From: Allobosea robiniae
Lineage (GTDB): Bacteria; Pseudomonadota; Alphaproteobacteria; Rhizobiales; Beijerinckiaceae
Direction: 5' to 3'
Assembly: GCF_900102525.1 (NCBI RefSeq)
Contig: NZ_FNBZ01000009.1
Coordinates: 62,001-126,000 of the forward strand
DNA: 64,000 nt
The position numbers and the translations under genes were made by a program. This document shows, one piece after another, positions 46,057-56,000 of this stretch. The notes beneath the pieces were generated by a model. It was given only the letters and a program-made list of their open reading frames with translations. It ran no database searches and was not told the origin of the DNA. How positions within the stretch are numbered: the stretch's first letter is position 1; each line of letters starts with the position of its first letter.

Positions 46057-46821
46057 TCAGAACCGGTTCTTGGCGTCACGCAGCGCCGCGAAGACCGCGC
46101 CCGGCGCAGCGCCGGCCAACCCGACGGCCGCGGCCAGCGCCGGCTCGCCGGCCCGGAAGAACGGATTGGTCGCCTTTTCCTCGGCGACCGTGGTCAACGC
46201 CCAGAACCGGCCTTCGGCCTTGGCCTTCTCGGCCTCGGCGAAGCGCGCCTTGAGCGCCTCGTTCGCCGGATCGACCGACCGGGCGAAGCGGGCGTTCGCA
46301 AGGGTGTAGTCATGCCCGCCGAGCAGGCGGGTATCGCCGGGCAAAGCCATCAGGCGCGAGAGCGAGGTCCACATCCGCTCCATCTGGCCGGGCTGGACCC
46401 GCCCGCAGCCCATCACGAAGACGACGTCGCCGACCAGCGCCAGTTTCGCGCCGCGCCCGACGAAGCTGAGATGCCCGTCTGAATGGCCCGGCGTGTGCCA
46501 GATCTCGAAATTCTCGCCGCCGAAGGCCACGGTATCGCCTTCGCCGACGACCCGGTCGAGCGGCGCGCTGGTCCGCGCATCGGCCGGGCCGACGACATTC
46601 GCGCCGGTTGCCTGCTTCACCTCGGCGACGCCTTGCGTGTGATCGTGATGGGCATGGGTGATGAAGATGTCGCTGATCGTCCAGCCCTTCGCCTTCGCGG
46701 CGGCCAGCGTCTCGCCGGCATCGGGCACGTCGATGGCGGCGCAGGCACCGCTGGCGGGGTCATGAAGCAGCGCGCCCGCATTGTCGCTGAGCGTGCGGAA
46801 GACGTGAAGGTCGAGCGGCAT
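46057..46821 (-). CDS. gloB: Metallo-beta-lactamase-fold hydrolase, GloB (glyoxalase II) type
   Basis: 254 residues. The dinuclear metal motif THAHHDHTQG, metal ligands in HTPGHSDGHLS and GDVVFVMGCGR, and LLGGHDYTLANARFA of hydroxyacylglutathione hydrolases, with the characteristic C-terminal helical end. It would hydrolyse S-lactoylglutathione to lactate in methylglyoxal detoxification. GGAGGAAGCC precedes ATG 46821. First gene of the gloB-cupin-GNAT operon, divergent from the methyltransferase gene. Confidence 0.88.
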   Translation of the reverse strand: MPLDLHVFRTLSDNAGALLHDPASGACAAIDVPDAGETLAAAKAKGWTISDIFITHAHHDHTQGVAEVKQATGANVVGPADARTSAPLDRVVGEGDTVAFGGENFEIWHTPGHSDGHLSFVGRGAKLALVGDVVFVMGCGRVQPGQMERMWTSLSRLMALPGDTRLLGGHDYTLANARFARSVDPANEALKARFAEAEKAKAEGRFWALTTVAEEKATNPFFRAGEPALAAAVGLAGAAPGAVFAALRDAKNRF

Positions 46822-46961
46822 GGCTTCCTCCGGCAGGGTCGGCCCACCGGAACGGCGAGCGGTCATGCGCCCTGCATGGGCCATGCCCGGCCGCCGATCA
46901 ACCCGGCATCGTCTCGGGGCAGCCCTTGCGCTCGGGCCTCATGCGTTCCATGTCAGGCGCC

Positions 46962-47729
46962 ATGCCTCTCGACGTCGTCGACCTGCGCGCCTTCTATGCG
47001 AGCCCGCTTGGCCACGTGGCCCGGCGCTTCATCGGCCGGGCGATGCTGCGATTCTGGCCGGATTGCGCGCGCCAGCGCCTGCTCGGCCTCGGCTATTCGA
47101 CGCCTTATCTCTCCGTGCTCGGCATGCAGGCCGAGCGAACCATCGCCTTCATGCCGGCAGCCCAGGGCGTGGTGAACTGGCCCTCGCCCGGCCTCTCCGC
47201 CTCCGCACTGGTCGAGCCGACGCTCCTGCCCTTGCCGACCGCCTCGATCGACCGGGTCGTGCTGGTCCATGCGCTGGAGGAGACCGAAAGCCCCGACGAC
47301 CTGCTGGAAGAGGTCTCGCGCGTGCTCAATCCCGGCGGGCGGATGATTCTCGTCGTGCCCAACCGGCGCGGGCTCTGGGCCCGCATGGACGGCACGCCCT
47401 TCGGCCAGGGTCGCCCCTTCAGCCGCCGCCAGCTCTCCGCCCTGATGCGCGGCGCCGAATTCTCGCCCGAGCATTGGACCGAGGCGCTCTATGTCCCGCC
47501 TCTGCAAAAGCGGCTGCTGATGCGATCGGCCCGGGCGTGGGAGCAGATCGGTGCGGGCTTGTCGCTGCCCTTCGCCGGCGTCCATATCATCGACGCCACC
47601 AAGCAGTTCTACCGGCGCGCACCCCTGCGCGCGACGCGGCGCAGTTTCGCGCTGAGACCCGTCCTCCTGCCGCAGGCCTCGCCGACGCCGCGTGCGGCAA
47701 ACCCGCCTGCGAGGCCAGGAACGGGTTGA
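46962..47729 (+). CDS. Class I SAM-dependent methyltransferase-like protein
   Basis: 255 residues. The N-terminal VVDLRAFYASPLGHVARRF and the central VVLVHALEETESPDDLLEEVSRVLNPGGRMILVVPN-type post-SAM motif match methyltransferase domain 11 proteins that stand next to gloB in Rhizobiales. The classic Gly-rich SAM loop is degenerate (LGLGYSTPYL), so SAM binding is less certain. Starts at 46941, 46950 and 46962 are all possible; 46962 fits the family best. Substrate unknown. Confidence 0.78.
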   Translation: MPLDVVDLRAFYASPLGHVARRFIGRAMLRFWPDCARQRLLGLGYSTPYLSVLGMQAERTIAFMPAAQGVVNWPSPGLSASALVEPTLLPLPTASIDRVVLVHALEETESPDDLLEEVSRVLNPGGRMILVVPNRRGLWARMDGTPFGQGRPFSRRQLSALMRGAEFSPEHWTEALYVPPLQKRLLMRSARAWEQIGAGLSLPFAGVHIIDATKQFYRRAPLRATRRSFALRPVLLPQASPTPRAANPPARPGTG

Positions 47730-47756
47730 CAATTTCGCCGGGTCGCGGCCAAGGTC
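47726..47756 (+). promoter_or_regulatory. Possible accA promoter
   Basis: A perfect TTGACA (47726-47731) overlaps the methyltransferase stop, but the sequence at -10 spacing (CAAGGT) is a poor match. It lies about 100 bases before the accA start. Confidence 0.3.
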
Positions 47757-47832
47757 CGCCGCTTTTCAAGCCCGGTTTGCTGTAAAACCGCCGCTCCGCC
47801 CGCTTTTGGCGCGGAATCTGAACTGGATCACG

Positions 47833-48786
47833 ATGCGTAGCTATCTGGATTTCGAGAAACCGGTCGCCGAGCTGGAGGCGAAGGCGGACGAGCTGCGGGC
47901 CTTGGAGGCACGCGGCGACGGCATCTCCCTGTCGGAGGAGATCGGCAAGCTCGACGCCCGCGCCAACCAGGTGCTCAAGGACCTCTACGCCGCGCTGACG
48001 CCCTGGCAGAAGACGCTGGTCGCGCGCCATCCGCAGCGTCCGCATTTCAAGGATTACTGCGCCGGGCTGATCACCGAATTCACCCCGCTGGCCGGTGACC
48101 GCGCCTTCGGCGAGGACGAGGCCATCGTCGGCGGCTTCGGCCGCTTCCGGGGCGAGCCGGTCTGCGTCATCGGCCAGGAGAAGGGCGATTCGACCGAGAC
48201 CCGCATCCGGCACAATTTCGGCATGCCCAAGCCCGAGGGCTATCGCAAGGCGGTGCGCCTGACCGAACTGGCAGACCGCTTCGGCCTGCCGGTCCTGAGC
48301 TTCGTCGACACCGCCGGCGCCTATCCCGGCATCGAGGCGGAGGAGCGCGGCCAGGCCGAGGCCATCGCCCGCTCGACCGAGGCCTGGCTCGGCCTGCGGA
48401 CCCCCAGCGTCGCGCTCGTCATCGGCGAGGGCGGCTCGGGCGGAGCGATCGCGATCGCCGCCGCCAGCCGCGTCATGATGATGGAGCATGCGATCTATTC
48501 GGTGATCTCGCCGGAAGGCGCGGCCTCGATCCTCTGGCGTGACACCGCACGCGCCCAGGACGCCGCAACCGGCATGAAGATCACGGCGCAGGACCTGCTG
48601 AAATTCGGCATCATCGACAGGATCGTCCAGGAACCGACCGGCGGCGCCCATCGTGACGGGCAGGCCGCGATCAACCGCGCGGGCGACGCCATCGCCGCTG
48701 CGCTCGGCGATCTCGCCGGCCTTTCAGGCGATGACATCGTTGCGCAGCGCGCCGACAAGTTCCTGGCGATCGGCCGCAATCTCTGA
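47833..48786 (+). CDS. accA: Acetyl-CoA carboxylase carboxyltransferase subunit alpha
   Basis: 317 residues; with AccD transfers the carboxyl group from biotin to acetyl-CoA to form malonyl-CoA for fatty acid synthesis. Begins with the AccA-type YLDFEKPVAELEAKADELR and carries FGGFGRFRGEPVCVIGQEKG-like, FGMPKPEGYRKAVRL, VDTAGAYPGIEAEERGQAEA and GEGGSGGAIAI, all diagnostic. Length is normal (E. coli 319). Confidence 0.97.
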   Translation: MRSYLDFEKPVAELEAKADELRALEARGDGISLSEEIGKLDARANQVLKDLYAALTPWQKTLVARHPQRPHFKDYCAGLITEFTPLAGDRAFGEDEAIVGGFGRFRGEPVCVIGQEKGDSTETRIRHNFGMPKPEGYRKAVRLTELADRFGLPVLSFVDTAGAYPGIEAEERGQAEAIARSTEAWLGLRTPSVALVIGEGGSGGAIAIAAASRVMMMEHAIYSVISPEGAASILWRDTARAQDAATGMKITAQDLLKFGIIDRIVQEPTGGAHRDGQAAINRAGDAIAAALGDLAGLSGDDIVAQRADKFLAIGRNL

Positions 48787-48824
48787 GCGCTCTCGGGAGC
48801 GAGCATCTCGCACCCGCGAAAGCC

Positions 48825-48886
48825 AGGGTTCTTTACCCCGCGTTGACCATGTGGCCAGACTCGGTGAGCCTATGGTAAGGAACCCT
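48825..48886. repeat. Spaced inverted repeat upstream of the L,D-transpeptidase gene
   Basis: AGGGTTCTTTACC (48825-48837) and GGTAAGGAACCCT (48874-48886) are complementary at 12 of 13 positions with a 36-bp spacer. It may be a pair of binding sites or a long-loop hairpin between accA and the next gene. Confidence 0.45.
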
Positions 48887-48984
48887 CAAGGCTAACGCAT
48901 CTAAAACGAGTCGACGGGCACAATTTGGCCGTCATGCGAAGTCACAGGTCGCGCCCCGGCCTGCCGTTCGATGGGATTGACGAC

Positions 48985-50406
48985 GTGGCAATCAAGCAAC
49001 TCGCGCTCGTGGCTTTTGTTGCATTGACGCTGGCTGCCTGCGAGGAAGACCGCTATCGCGGCTCCGCACGCCATAACATTCCGATTCCGAGCGCGACCTA
49101 TGCGCTGATGTCCGAGAAGGGCATGAGCAAGGACCAGCCGATCATCATCCGCTCCTTCAAGAAGGAATCGGAGCTCGAAGTCTGGAAGCGCAAGGCCGAC
49201 GGGCAATACGCCCTGCTGAAGACCTATCCGATGTGCCGCTGGTCCGGCCAGCTCGGCCCGAAGGTCCGCGAGGGCGATCGCATGGCGCCGGAGGGTTTCT
49301 ATGCCATCGCGCCCCAGCAGATGAACCCGAATTCGTCCTATTACGTCTCGTTCAACATGGGCTATCCCAACGCCTATGACCGCTCCTATGGCCGCACCGG
49401 CGCGCATCTGATGGTGCACGGCGCCTGCTCCTCGGCCGGCTGCTATTCGATGACGGACGACCAGATCGGCGAGATCTATGCGCTGGTCCGCGAGGCCCAG
49501 AATGCCGGCCAGCGCGCCGTGCAGATGCAGGCCTATCCCTTCCGGATGACGGCGCAGAACCTGGCCAAGCACCGGCTCGACCCCAACATCGCCTTCTGGA
49601 GGAACCTGAAGGAAGGCTCCGACTATTTCGAGGTCACGAAGGACGAGCCGGCCGTGTCCGTCGCCGGTGGCCGCTATGTCTTCAATGGCGGTCAGGCCCC
49701 GGCCGCCGTCGCAGAGAAGCGCCGCGAGGACGAGGTTCAGGTCGCCTCGCTCGTCGCCAAGGGCACGCCCGCGATCAAGCTGATCTATGACGATGGCGAC
49801 CAGCACGCCTCCTTCAAGCGCGCGCTCGCCTCCAACGGCGCCGATGCCCTGAACCGCTCGGCCTCCTGGGGGTCGAAGGATGTCGGCATCAGCCGCGAGG
49901 ATGCACTCGCCTCCGGTCCGCGCGTCGTCGTGCTCGACAACAGCGGCAAGGCCAAGGCGACCGTGCGCGCCGCCTCAGCCGAGAACGACGCGATCCTCGC
50001 CGCCGTTGCGTCCGCGCCGGTCGAGGAGCCCGCCAAGCCTGTTGAAGCCAAGCCCGCCCTGGCCCCGCGCCCGGCTGCGGCCACCGCCGCCACGCAGCTC
50101 GCCAAGGTCGTCCCGGGCAATCCCCAGCAGGGGCCGGTGCTGGCGAGCGCCTCGTCCACCCCGGTCGTCCCCGCCGCTCCGGCTGAGGACAAGCCGTTCC
50201 TGCAGCGCGCGCTCAGCTTCATGCCGGTCTTCGGCGGCACGGCCGACCAGGGCGTCGCCACCGCCTCCGCGCCGGTCGTGTCGGTGGTTCCGGCATCGCC
50301 GACCACCACCAGCGCCCCGCTGCCACCGCGTCGCGCCAATGGCCTCAGGACGTCCAGGCTGGATCGGTCGACAGCGGCTTATGCCAGCCAGCCGGCGCAG
50401 CGCTGA
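48985..50406 (+). CDS. L,D-transpeptidase (YkuD) lipoprotein
   Basis: 473 residues from GTG 48985. MAIKQLALVAFVALTLAAC is a lipoprotein signal with the Cys at residue 19; ATG 48934 is an alternative start with a longer n-region. The YkuD domain has APEGFYAIAPQQMNPNSSYY and the catalytic HGACSSAGCYSM. The C-terminal 150 residues are Ala/Pro/Val-rich and probably disordered. It would form 3-3 peptidoglycan crosslinks or attach proteins to the wall. A strong terminator follows. Confidence 0.85.
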   Translation: MAIKQLALVAFVALTLAACEEDRYRGSARHNIPIPSATYALMSEKGMSKDQPIIIRSFKKESELEVWKRKADGQYALLKTYPMCRWSGQLGPKVREGDRMAPEGFYAIAPQQMNPNSSYYVSFNMGYPNAYDRSYGRTGAHLMVHGACSSAGCYSMTDDQIGEIYALVREAQNAGQRAVQMQAYPFRMTAQNLAKHRLDPNIAFWRNLKEGSDYFEVTKDEPAVSVAGGRYVFNGGQAPAAVAEKRREDEVQVASLVAKGTPAIKLIYDDGDQHASFKRALASNGADALNRSASWGSKDVGISREDALASGPRVVVLDNSGKAKATVRAASAENDAILAAVASAPVEEPAKPVEAKPALAPRPAAATAATQLAKVVPGNPQQGPVLASASSTPVVPAAPAEDKPFLQRALSFMPVFGGTADQGVATASAPVVSVVPASPTTTSAPLPPRRANGLRTSRLDRSTAAYASQPAQR

Positions 50407-50487
50407 AGCAGCAGCAAACAGGCCTGAGATCGTGGCACAATTGCCACAGGGCCGCGGATAAATACGAACAACCTTTTCGCAAACGCG

Positions 50488-50518
50488 AAGGCCCCCGTTT
50501 CGGGGGCCTTTGTTTTTT
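50488..50518 (+). terminator. Rho-independent terminator after the L,D-transpeptidase gene
   Basis: Perfect 10-bp stem AAGGCCCCCG / CGGGGGCCTT with loop TTT, followed by TGTTTTTT. A textbook intrinsic terminator on the plus strand, between convergent genes. Confidence 0.93.
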
Positions 50519-50560
50519 GGCCGCGTGCAGCCGGCAGAGCCACGCCAAAGCTTGCTTGCG

Positions 50561-51232
50561 TCAGGCGATCTCGGAGACCAGTTTGGCGATCAGGCTGTTG
50601 GAGAGGATGACCGGCAGGCCGGCCTCAGCCGCCTCGCGGCGATGCCGCTCGACGAAGCCCATGCAGTCCATCAGCAGGATTTCGGCACCGCGCCCCGCAA
50701 GCTCACGAGCGGCCTCCGCGACCGACGCACCTTCCCCGCCATAGGGCGAGGCGGCGGCATAGAGCGGCGCGCGGCCGAGCGGCACCCATTTCCCGGCCTC
50801 GGACGCGATCTGCTCGGCCAGCGGCACGATGATGCCGAGCTGCGCTCCCTGCACCAGCGCCGCCACGGTCAGCGGCAGGACGCGGTCCGGCTCGATCAGG
50901 CGCGCCGCCTGCGTCCTCAGGCTCGCGAAATGGCCGGTGCAGAGCATCAGGATCGTCGAGCAGCCCTCGGCCTCCAGCATCGCGAGCTTGTCCTGCGCCG
51001 CCGCCTCCGTACGAGCCCGGTCGATGACGACCGCGCTGCCGTCCAGCAGTTTCGTGATCAGCACCGGCTTGCCGGCTTCCGTCGCGAAGCCACGCTCGAT
51101 CTCGGCCCGGCTGAGCCCGTCGAGCACGCCGGCATGGCACCGTGCCAGCCGCGCATCCAGCACCTCGTCGAGGATCGGCGTGATGTCGGCGCGCGGCGCC
51201 TGGCCGATCGTCAGGGTTCCCAGCTTGCTCAT
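50561..51232 (-). CDS. AroM family protein
   Basis: 223 residues. TIGQAPRADITPILDEVL at the N-terminus is the AroM family signature; LCTGHFASL and LLMDCMGFVERHR follow and resemble Asp/Glu/hydantoin racemase-superfamily proteins, to which AroM is related. E. coli AroM has no known activity. In accessory clusters AroM genes sit beside OPT transporters and peptidases, as here, so a racemase-like role on an amino acid or hydantoin product is a reasonable guess. Last gene of the hyuAB-OPT-aroM run. Confidence 0.85.
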   Translation of the reverse strand: MSKLGTLTIGQAPRADITPILDEVLDARLARCHAGVLDGLSRAEIERGFATEAGKPVLITKLLDGSAVVIDRARTEAAAQDKLAMLEAEGCSTILMLCTGHFASLRTQAARLIEPDRVLPLTVAALVQGAQLGIIVPLAEQIASEAGKWVPLGRAPLYAAASPYGGEGASVAEAARELAGRGAEILLMDCMGFVERHRREAAEAGLPVILSNSLIAKLVSEIA

Positions 51233-51256
51233 GGCGATGCCTCCTCAGGAATGGAA

Positions 51257-51286
51257 AGGCCCCGGGGCGCGGTCGCCTCGGGGCCT
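51257..51286 (-). promoter_or_regulatory. Stable intercistronic hairpin between the OPT and AroM genes
   Basis: AGGCCCCG (51257-51264) pairs with CGGGGCCT (51279-51286), with an inner GGCG/CGCC stem and loop CGGT. It fills the 61-bp gap. Without a T-run, it more likely stabilises the transporter mRNA end or reduces AroM expression than stops transcription. Confidence 0.55.
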
Positions 51287-51293
51287 GTCTCGT

Positions 51294-52964
51294 TCAGCGC
51301 TTCCAGAAGTTCTTCGCGACCGAGTCGAAGAAGGAGAAGATCGCGTCGCCCGCGATCACGCCCGCCGCGAAGACCTCCATGTCGCCCTCGCCGCTCGCGC
51401 CGCGCCGCTTCTCCCAGATCAACCGGCAGAGGATGCCGGCCAGCACCGCCCAGCCCGCCATCGGGAAGTTGATCAGGAGGCCGGTGGCGAAGAGCACGCC
51501 GATCTGCCGCTTCGGCCCGCCGATGAACTGCAGGATCGCGCCGGGGATCGCCCAGAGAAAGAGCTGCCAGGCGACGCCATCAGCCACGCCGGCCTTGATC
51601 GTCGCGGCATAGACCTTGTTCACGGGGGCGACGAGGTTCTGGTCGAAGAAGGACTGGTAGGAGACCAACACGACTGCGCCCGCCACGACGAAGGCGAACA
51701 TCGCGGCGAAGAGCTGCTGGCGGCGGCCTTCCAGCTCGAAGGCGGGATCGGCGCCGTTGCCGCGCAGCAGGTAGCCGGCCTTGAGGTCATAGCCCATATC
51801 GGCGAAGGCCGGGCCGGTCGCGGCCGAGAAGCCGACGAGCAGCGCCAGAGCCGGCATCGGGAAGCCGATGAGCATGCCGATGATCAGCGTGATCAGCGCC
51901 ACCGCGAAGGCCGGGAACCAGCCGGAATGCATCGCAGCGAGGCCGACGATCAGCTCGTGCACATAGGCCGCGAAGGCGGCGTAGAGCACGAACAGGATCA
52001 GCATGCCCATCGACATGTCGCTCATCAACCCACCGACCACGGCGATGAACACGGCGATCGCGAGATAGCCGACCGTGCCGAGGCCGAGCGCGCGCTTCAC
52101 CTCGGTATCCGAGACACCCGCGGTCGCTTCGCCCGCCTTGGCCTCGCTGCGGCGGAACAGCAGCATCGCGATCTGAAACAGCGCGACGAGGCCGGCTCCG
52201 ATCATGAAGCCGTGCGGGATGTACGCGGCCATCAGGTCGCCCTTGGGGATCAGGGTCTCGAACAGCGGCCCGCCGAAGATCTGGCCGGAATAGCCGCGCA
52301 GCAAGAGGCCGATGCCGAACATCGTGAGCGCCCAGACATTGCCGATGAAGGCAACGCCGAAAGCCGACATCGGAATCCCCGAAACCGCGGTCGAGCCGGC
52401 GAAGCCGATCCAGGCCAGCGGGATCTTGATGAAGGAGGCGGCAACGCCCGTGCCGAAGCCGATGCCCATCAGCACCGCCTTGCGGCCGCCCTCGTCGCCG
52501 GCCTTGATCGCCTCGGCAGCGGCGACGCCCGGAGGCCAGGCGCCCTGCGCCGGGAAGACGCGGGAATCGAACATCCGGTAGAGCAGATAGGCGTCGAGCA
52601 GCATCGCGAAGAAGGCGCCCGCCAGCATCGGCAGCACCAGATCCGGCCGGCCGAGCAGCCAGGGAATGCCGACCGGCAGGAGCAGGCTGTTCGCCGCGCC
52701 GAAGGTGGCCGAGGAGATCGCGCTCTGAGCCAGGTTCTGGACATGGATCGAGCGGTAGCGGGCGAACATGGCGAGCGGCACGCGCGCCAGCGCCATGGCG
52801 GCGAGCGCGCCGATCAGCGAGGTGTTGGCGGTGATGCCGAGCGACACCAGAAGCTGCATGCCGATGATCGCGCCGAAGACGCAGAGCACGGCGATGAGCA
52901 GCAGCGTCGCCGGCTCGAACAGGCTGGGGTGCCGCCGAGGCACCCCTTCAGTCGGATTGGTCAT
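51294..52964 (-). CDS. OPT family oligopeptide transporter
   Basis: 556 residues, about fourteen hydrophobic segments. OPT features: PATLLLIAVLCVFGAIIG at the start, NLAQSAISSATFGAANSLLLP, PAFADMGYDLKAGYLLRG and the conserved end FAAGVIAGDAIFSFFDSV. OPT proteins import peptides, glutathione-like compounds or metal chelates with protons. ATG 52964 is used; upstream codons lack a ribosome-binding site. It lies downstream of the fused hydantoinase gene (55 bp), so it probably imports that enzyme's substrate or a precursor. Confidence 0.88.
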   Translation of the reverse strand: MTNPTEGVPRRHPSLFEPATLLLIAVLCVFGAIIGMQLLVSLGITANTSLIGALAAMALARVPLAMFARYRSIHVQNLAQSAISSATFGAANSLLLPVGIPWLLGRPDLVLPMLAGAFFAMLLDAYLLYRMFDSRVFPAQGAWPPGVAAAEAIKAGDEGGRKAVLMGIGFGTGVAASFIKIPLAWIGFAGSTAVSGIPMSAFGVAFIGNVWALTMFGIGLLLRGYSGQIFGGPLFETLIPKGDLMAAYIPHGFMIGAGLVALFQIAMLLFRRSEAKAGEATAGVSDTEVKRALGLGTVGYLAIAVFIAVVGGLMSDMSMGMLILFVLYAAFAAYVHELIVGLAAMHSGWFPAFAVALITLIIGMLIGFPMPALALLVGFSAATGPAFADMGYDLKAGYLLRGNGADPAFELEGRRQQLFAAMFAFVVAGAVVLVSYQSFFDQNLVAPVNKVYAATIKAGVADGVAWQLFLWAIPGAILQFIGGPKRQIGVLFATGLLINFPMAGWAVLAGILCRLIWEKRRGASGEGDMEVFAAGVIAGDAIFSFFDSVAKNFWKR

Positions 52965-53019
52965 GCCTCGGTCCCCATATGATGCCCTTGTCGGGCTGTT
53001 GGCGTTTCGTCCCTGGATA

Positions 53020-56000
53020 TCAAGCAATCAGGATGCCGGCCTTGGCCTCGCCGACATCCTGCGTGGCATGCGCGCCCTGCACGCCGTAATCGCGCTTGGC
53101 CGCATCCGGAGAGACCAGCCCGAGCGCGATGTCGCGGGCGATCGCCTCGCGCGAGCGCTCGGAGGCCGGGCCGTAGCCGGCGCCACCGGCGAGCACGAGC
53201 TCGACGATCTCATGCGGCTGCCGCACCTGGACCAGTTCGCCGGTGCCGACATCCCTGAGCACATGGCCCTGCTCGTCGATCACCCGGCCGGAGGCTCCGC
53301 CGCCGGCCTTGCCCCCGAACAGCCCCGGGATCGGGTTGTTGACCCCTTCCGGATAGAGCGAGACCAGCGTCGGCAAACCGTCATCGGCGAGCTTGCGCAG
53401 CCGCACGCGCTGGCCGAGGCCGCCGCGATGCTGCCCTGCGCCGCCGGAATCGGTGAGATAGGCCTTTTCGACCACCAGCACCGGCACCCGCGATTCGAAG
53501 GTCTCGATCGAGGTATTCGCCGCCGAGGTCGGGTAGAGCAGGCCCGACTTGCCGTCGCCCTGGGCCGAGCCGCCCTGGCCGCCGCCGCAGAAGAGCATGT
53601 CGGAATAGGTGTCGCCGGCCGCATCGCGGCCATAGACGCTCGCCGCCACCGGCAGGCCGGTGAAGGCCTGGACCTGCTTCGGCGCCGCTTCCGACAAGGC
53701 GCGGAAGATGTTCGGCGCCAGGTACCAGCCGGTGCGGGTGCGCAGGTTGACCGCCAGCGGCTTGTCGCAGTTCAGGATCGAGCCCTTGGGCGCATCGACC
53801 GAGAAGGCGCGGTAGCAGCCGGCATTGCCGCGGACCGACGGCGTCAGCATGCATTTCAGCGGGTAGGTCGCATGCGCCATCGTGTAGTTGAGCGTGCAGT
53901 TCAGCCCGCCCTGCGGCAGTTGCGGCGGCGCGCCGGCGAAGTCGAGATGGATGGTGTCGCCCTTCACCGTCAGCGCCAGCGGATAGGTCATCGGCGTGCC
54001 CAGCGGGTTGTTCGAGACCGTGCCGTGATAGGTTCCATCAGGCAGCGCGCGGATCGCCTCGCGCATCGCCTTCTCCGAGCGGCTCTGCACGACATGGGCG
54101 AGCGCGCGCAGGTCCTGCATGCCGTAATCGGTGAGGAAGGACTGCAGCCGCTCGGCGCCGATCGCATTCGCGGCGACGAAGGAGTGGAGATCGCCAAGAA
54201 CCTGCTCGGAATTGCGCACGTTCTCACCGAGCAGCCGCACCAGCGTCTCGTTGATCCGGCCGGCCTCGTAGAGCTTCATCGGCGGGATCTGGAAGCCTTC
54301 CTCGTAGATCTCGCGGGCCCGCAGGCTGTCCTTGGTGCCGCCGATATCCGAGACATGGCCGACCGTGCCCATCAGGCCGACGACGCGATTGCCGAGGAAG
54401 ACCGGCGTGACGATCGCGATGTCGAAGAGATGGCCGGCGCAGAGCCAGGGATCGTTGGTGATGAGCACGTCGCCGGGTTTCAGCGTCTCGGCCGGATAGC
54501 GCTCCAGCAGCGCCTTGACCGCGCGCGGCAGCGTCAGGTTGAACACCGGCATCGCACGGGGCGAATGCGCCAGCGTCTCGCCTTCGGGATCGAGCAGCTC
54601 GCAGGCAAAATCCTGCGCTTCCGAGATCACCAGCGAGAAGGCGGTGCGGCAGACGGTCAGCCACATCTCCTCGACGACGTTGATCATCCGGCTCCACATG
54701 ATCTCCAGCGAGATCGGATCGGCCTCGATCCGGCGCGCGGCTTCGGCCAGCGGCATGTCGGCGGTGATCGTCGTCTCGGCCGCGTTGGCCTGGCCGACAT
54801 GGATGATCAGGTTCAGGACATCGTCGATGGCGACGCTGTCGCCGGGCGGGACGATCGTGGTCGCCTCGCGCTCCTCGATGATCGCCGGCCCCTTGACGGT
54901 GTCGCCGGAACGCAGGGCGTAGCGGTCATAGACCGTCGCCTCGCTCCAGCCGCCCTCGAACCAGGCCTTGCGGGTGCCCTTGATCTTGTTCGTGGCATCG
55001 CCGCCGCCGGCCGCGCCGGACAGCGAGAGCGTCGGGACCGGGCCGGCGCAGCGGACGCGGAAGTTGATCGCTTCCAGCCGCGCGCCCTCATAGACCGAGG
55101 TGTAGCGGGCGGAATAGGCCTTGCTGAACGCCGCGCGGATGGCATCGAGGCTCGCCGCATCGATGGTGCCTGATGGCAGCGGCACGGAGATGTCGTGCAT
55201 CTGGCCGACGAGGCGCATATCGGCCGTACGCTCGACCGTGACGTCGGCGGGCTTCACGCCGGCCTCGGTCAGGTGCTTGCGGCCATCGACTTCGAGATCG
55301 CGGAGCACGGCATTGACGGAAGCCGCATCGAAGCCTTCGGAGAATTCGACCGGCAGCGAGCGCACCATGTCGAAGGAGAGCGGCGCGGCGAGGAAGCCGA
55401 GCGCGGAAGCCGCGCCCGAGGCCGGCGGGATGATGACCTGCTTGACGCCGAGCACGCGGGCGACGTCGACGGCATGCGCCGGGCCTGCGCCGCCGAAGCC
55501 GACCATGGCGTAATGGCGGGGGTCCTTGCCCTTCTCGACGAGATGGACGCGGGCGGCGGCGCCCATGCTCTCGACCACGACCTTGTGGATGCCCCAGGCG
55601 GCTTCCTCGACCGAGAGGCCGAGCGGCGCCGCCACCGTCGAGACGGCCTTGCGCGCTGCCTCCAGGTCGAGCGCCATGCGCCCGCCCAAGAAGAAGCCGG
55701 GATCATAGTAGCCGAGCACGAGATTGGCGTCGGTCACGGTCGGCTTGGTGCCGCCCATGCCGTAGCAGGCCGGGCCCGGATCGGAACCGGCCGAATGCGG
55801 GCCGACCTTGAGCAGACCGACCTCGTCGATCGCCGCGATCGAGCCGCCCCCGGCGCCGATCTCGATCATATCGATGACGGGCGCCTTGATCGGCAGGCCG
55901 GAGCCCTTGGCGAAGCGGTTGACGCGGCCGGCCTCCAGCATCGGCGCGATCTCGGCGCGGCCGTCCTCGATCATGCAGGCCTTGGCCGTGGTGCCGCCCA

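Noticed and set aside
52768..55173. 801-codon plus-strand frame opposite the hydantoinase and OPT genes
   Set aside because: Spans two real genes in antisense and has no recognisable domain.
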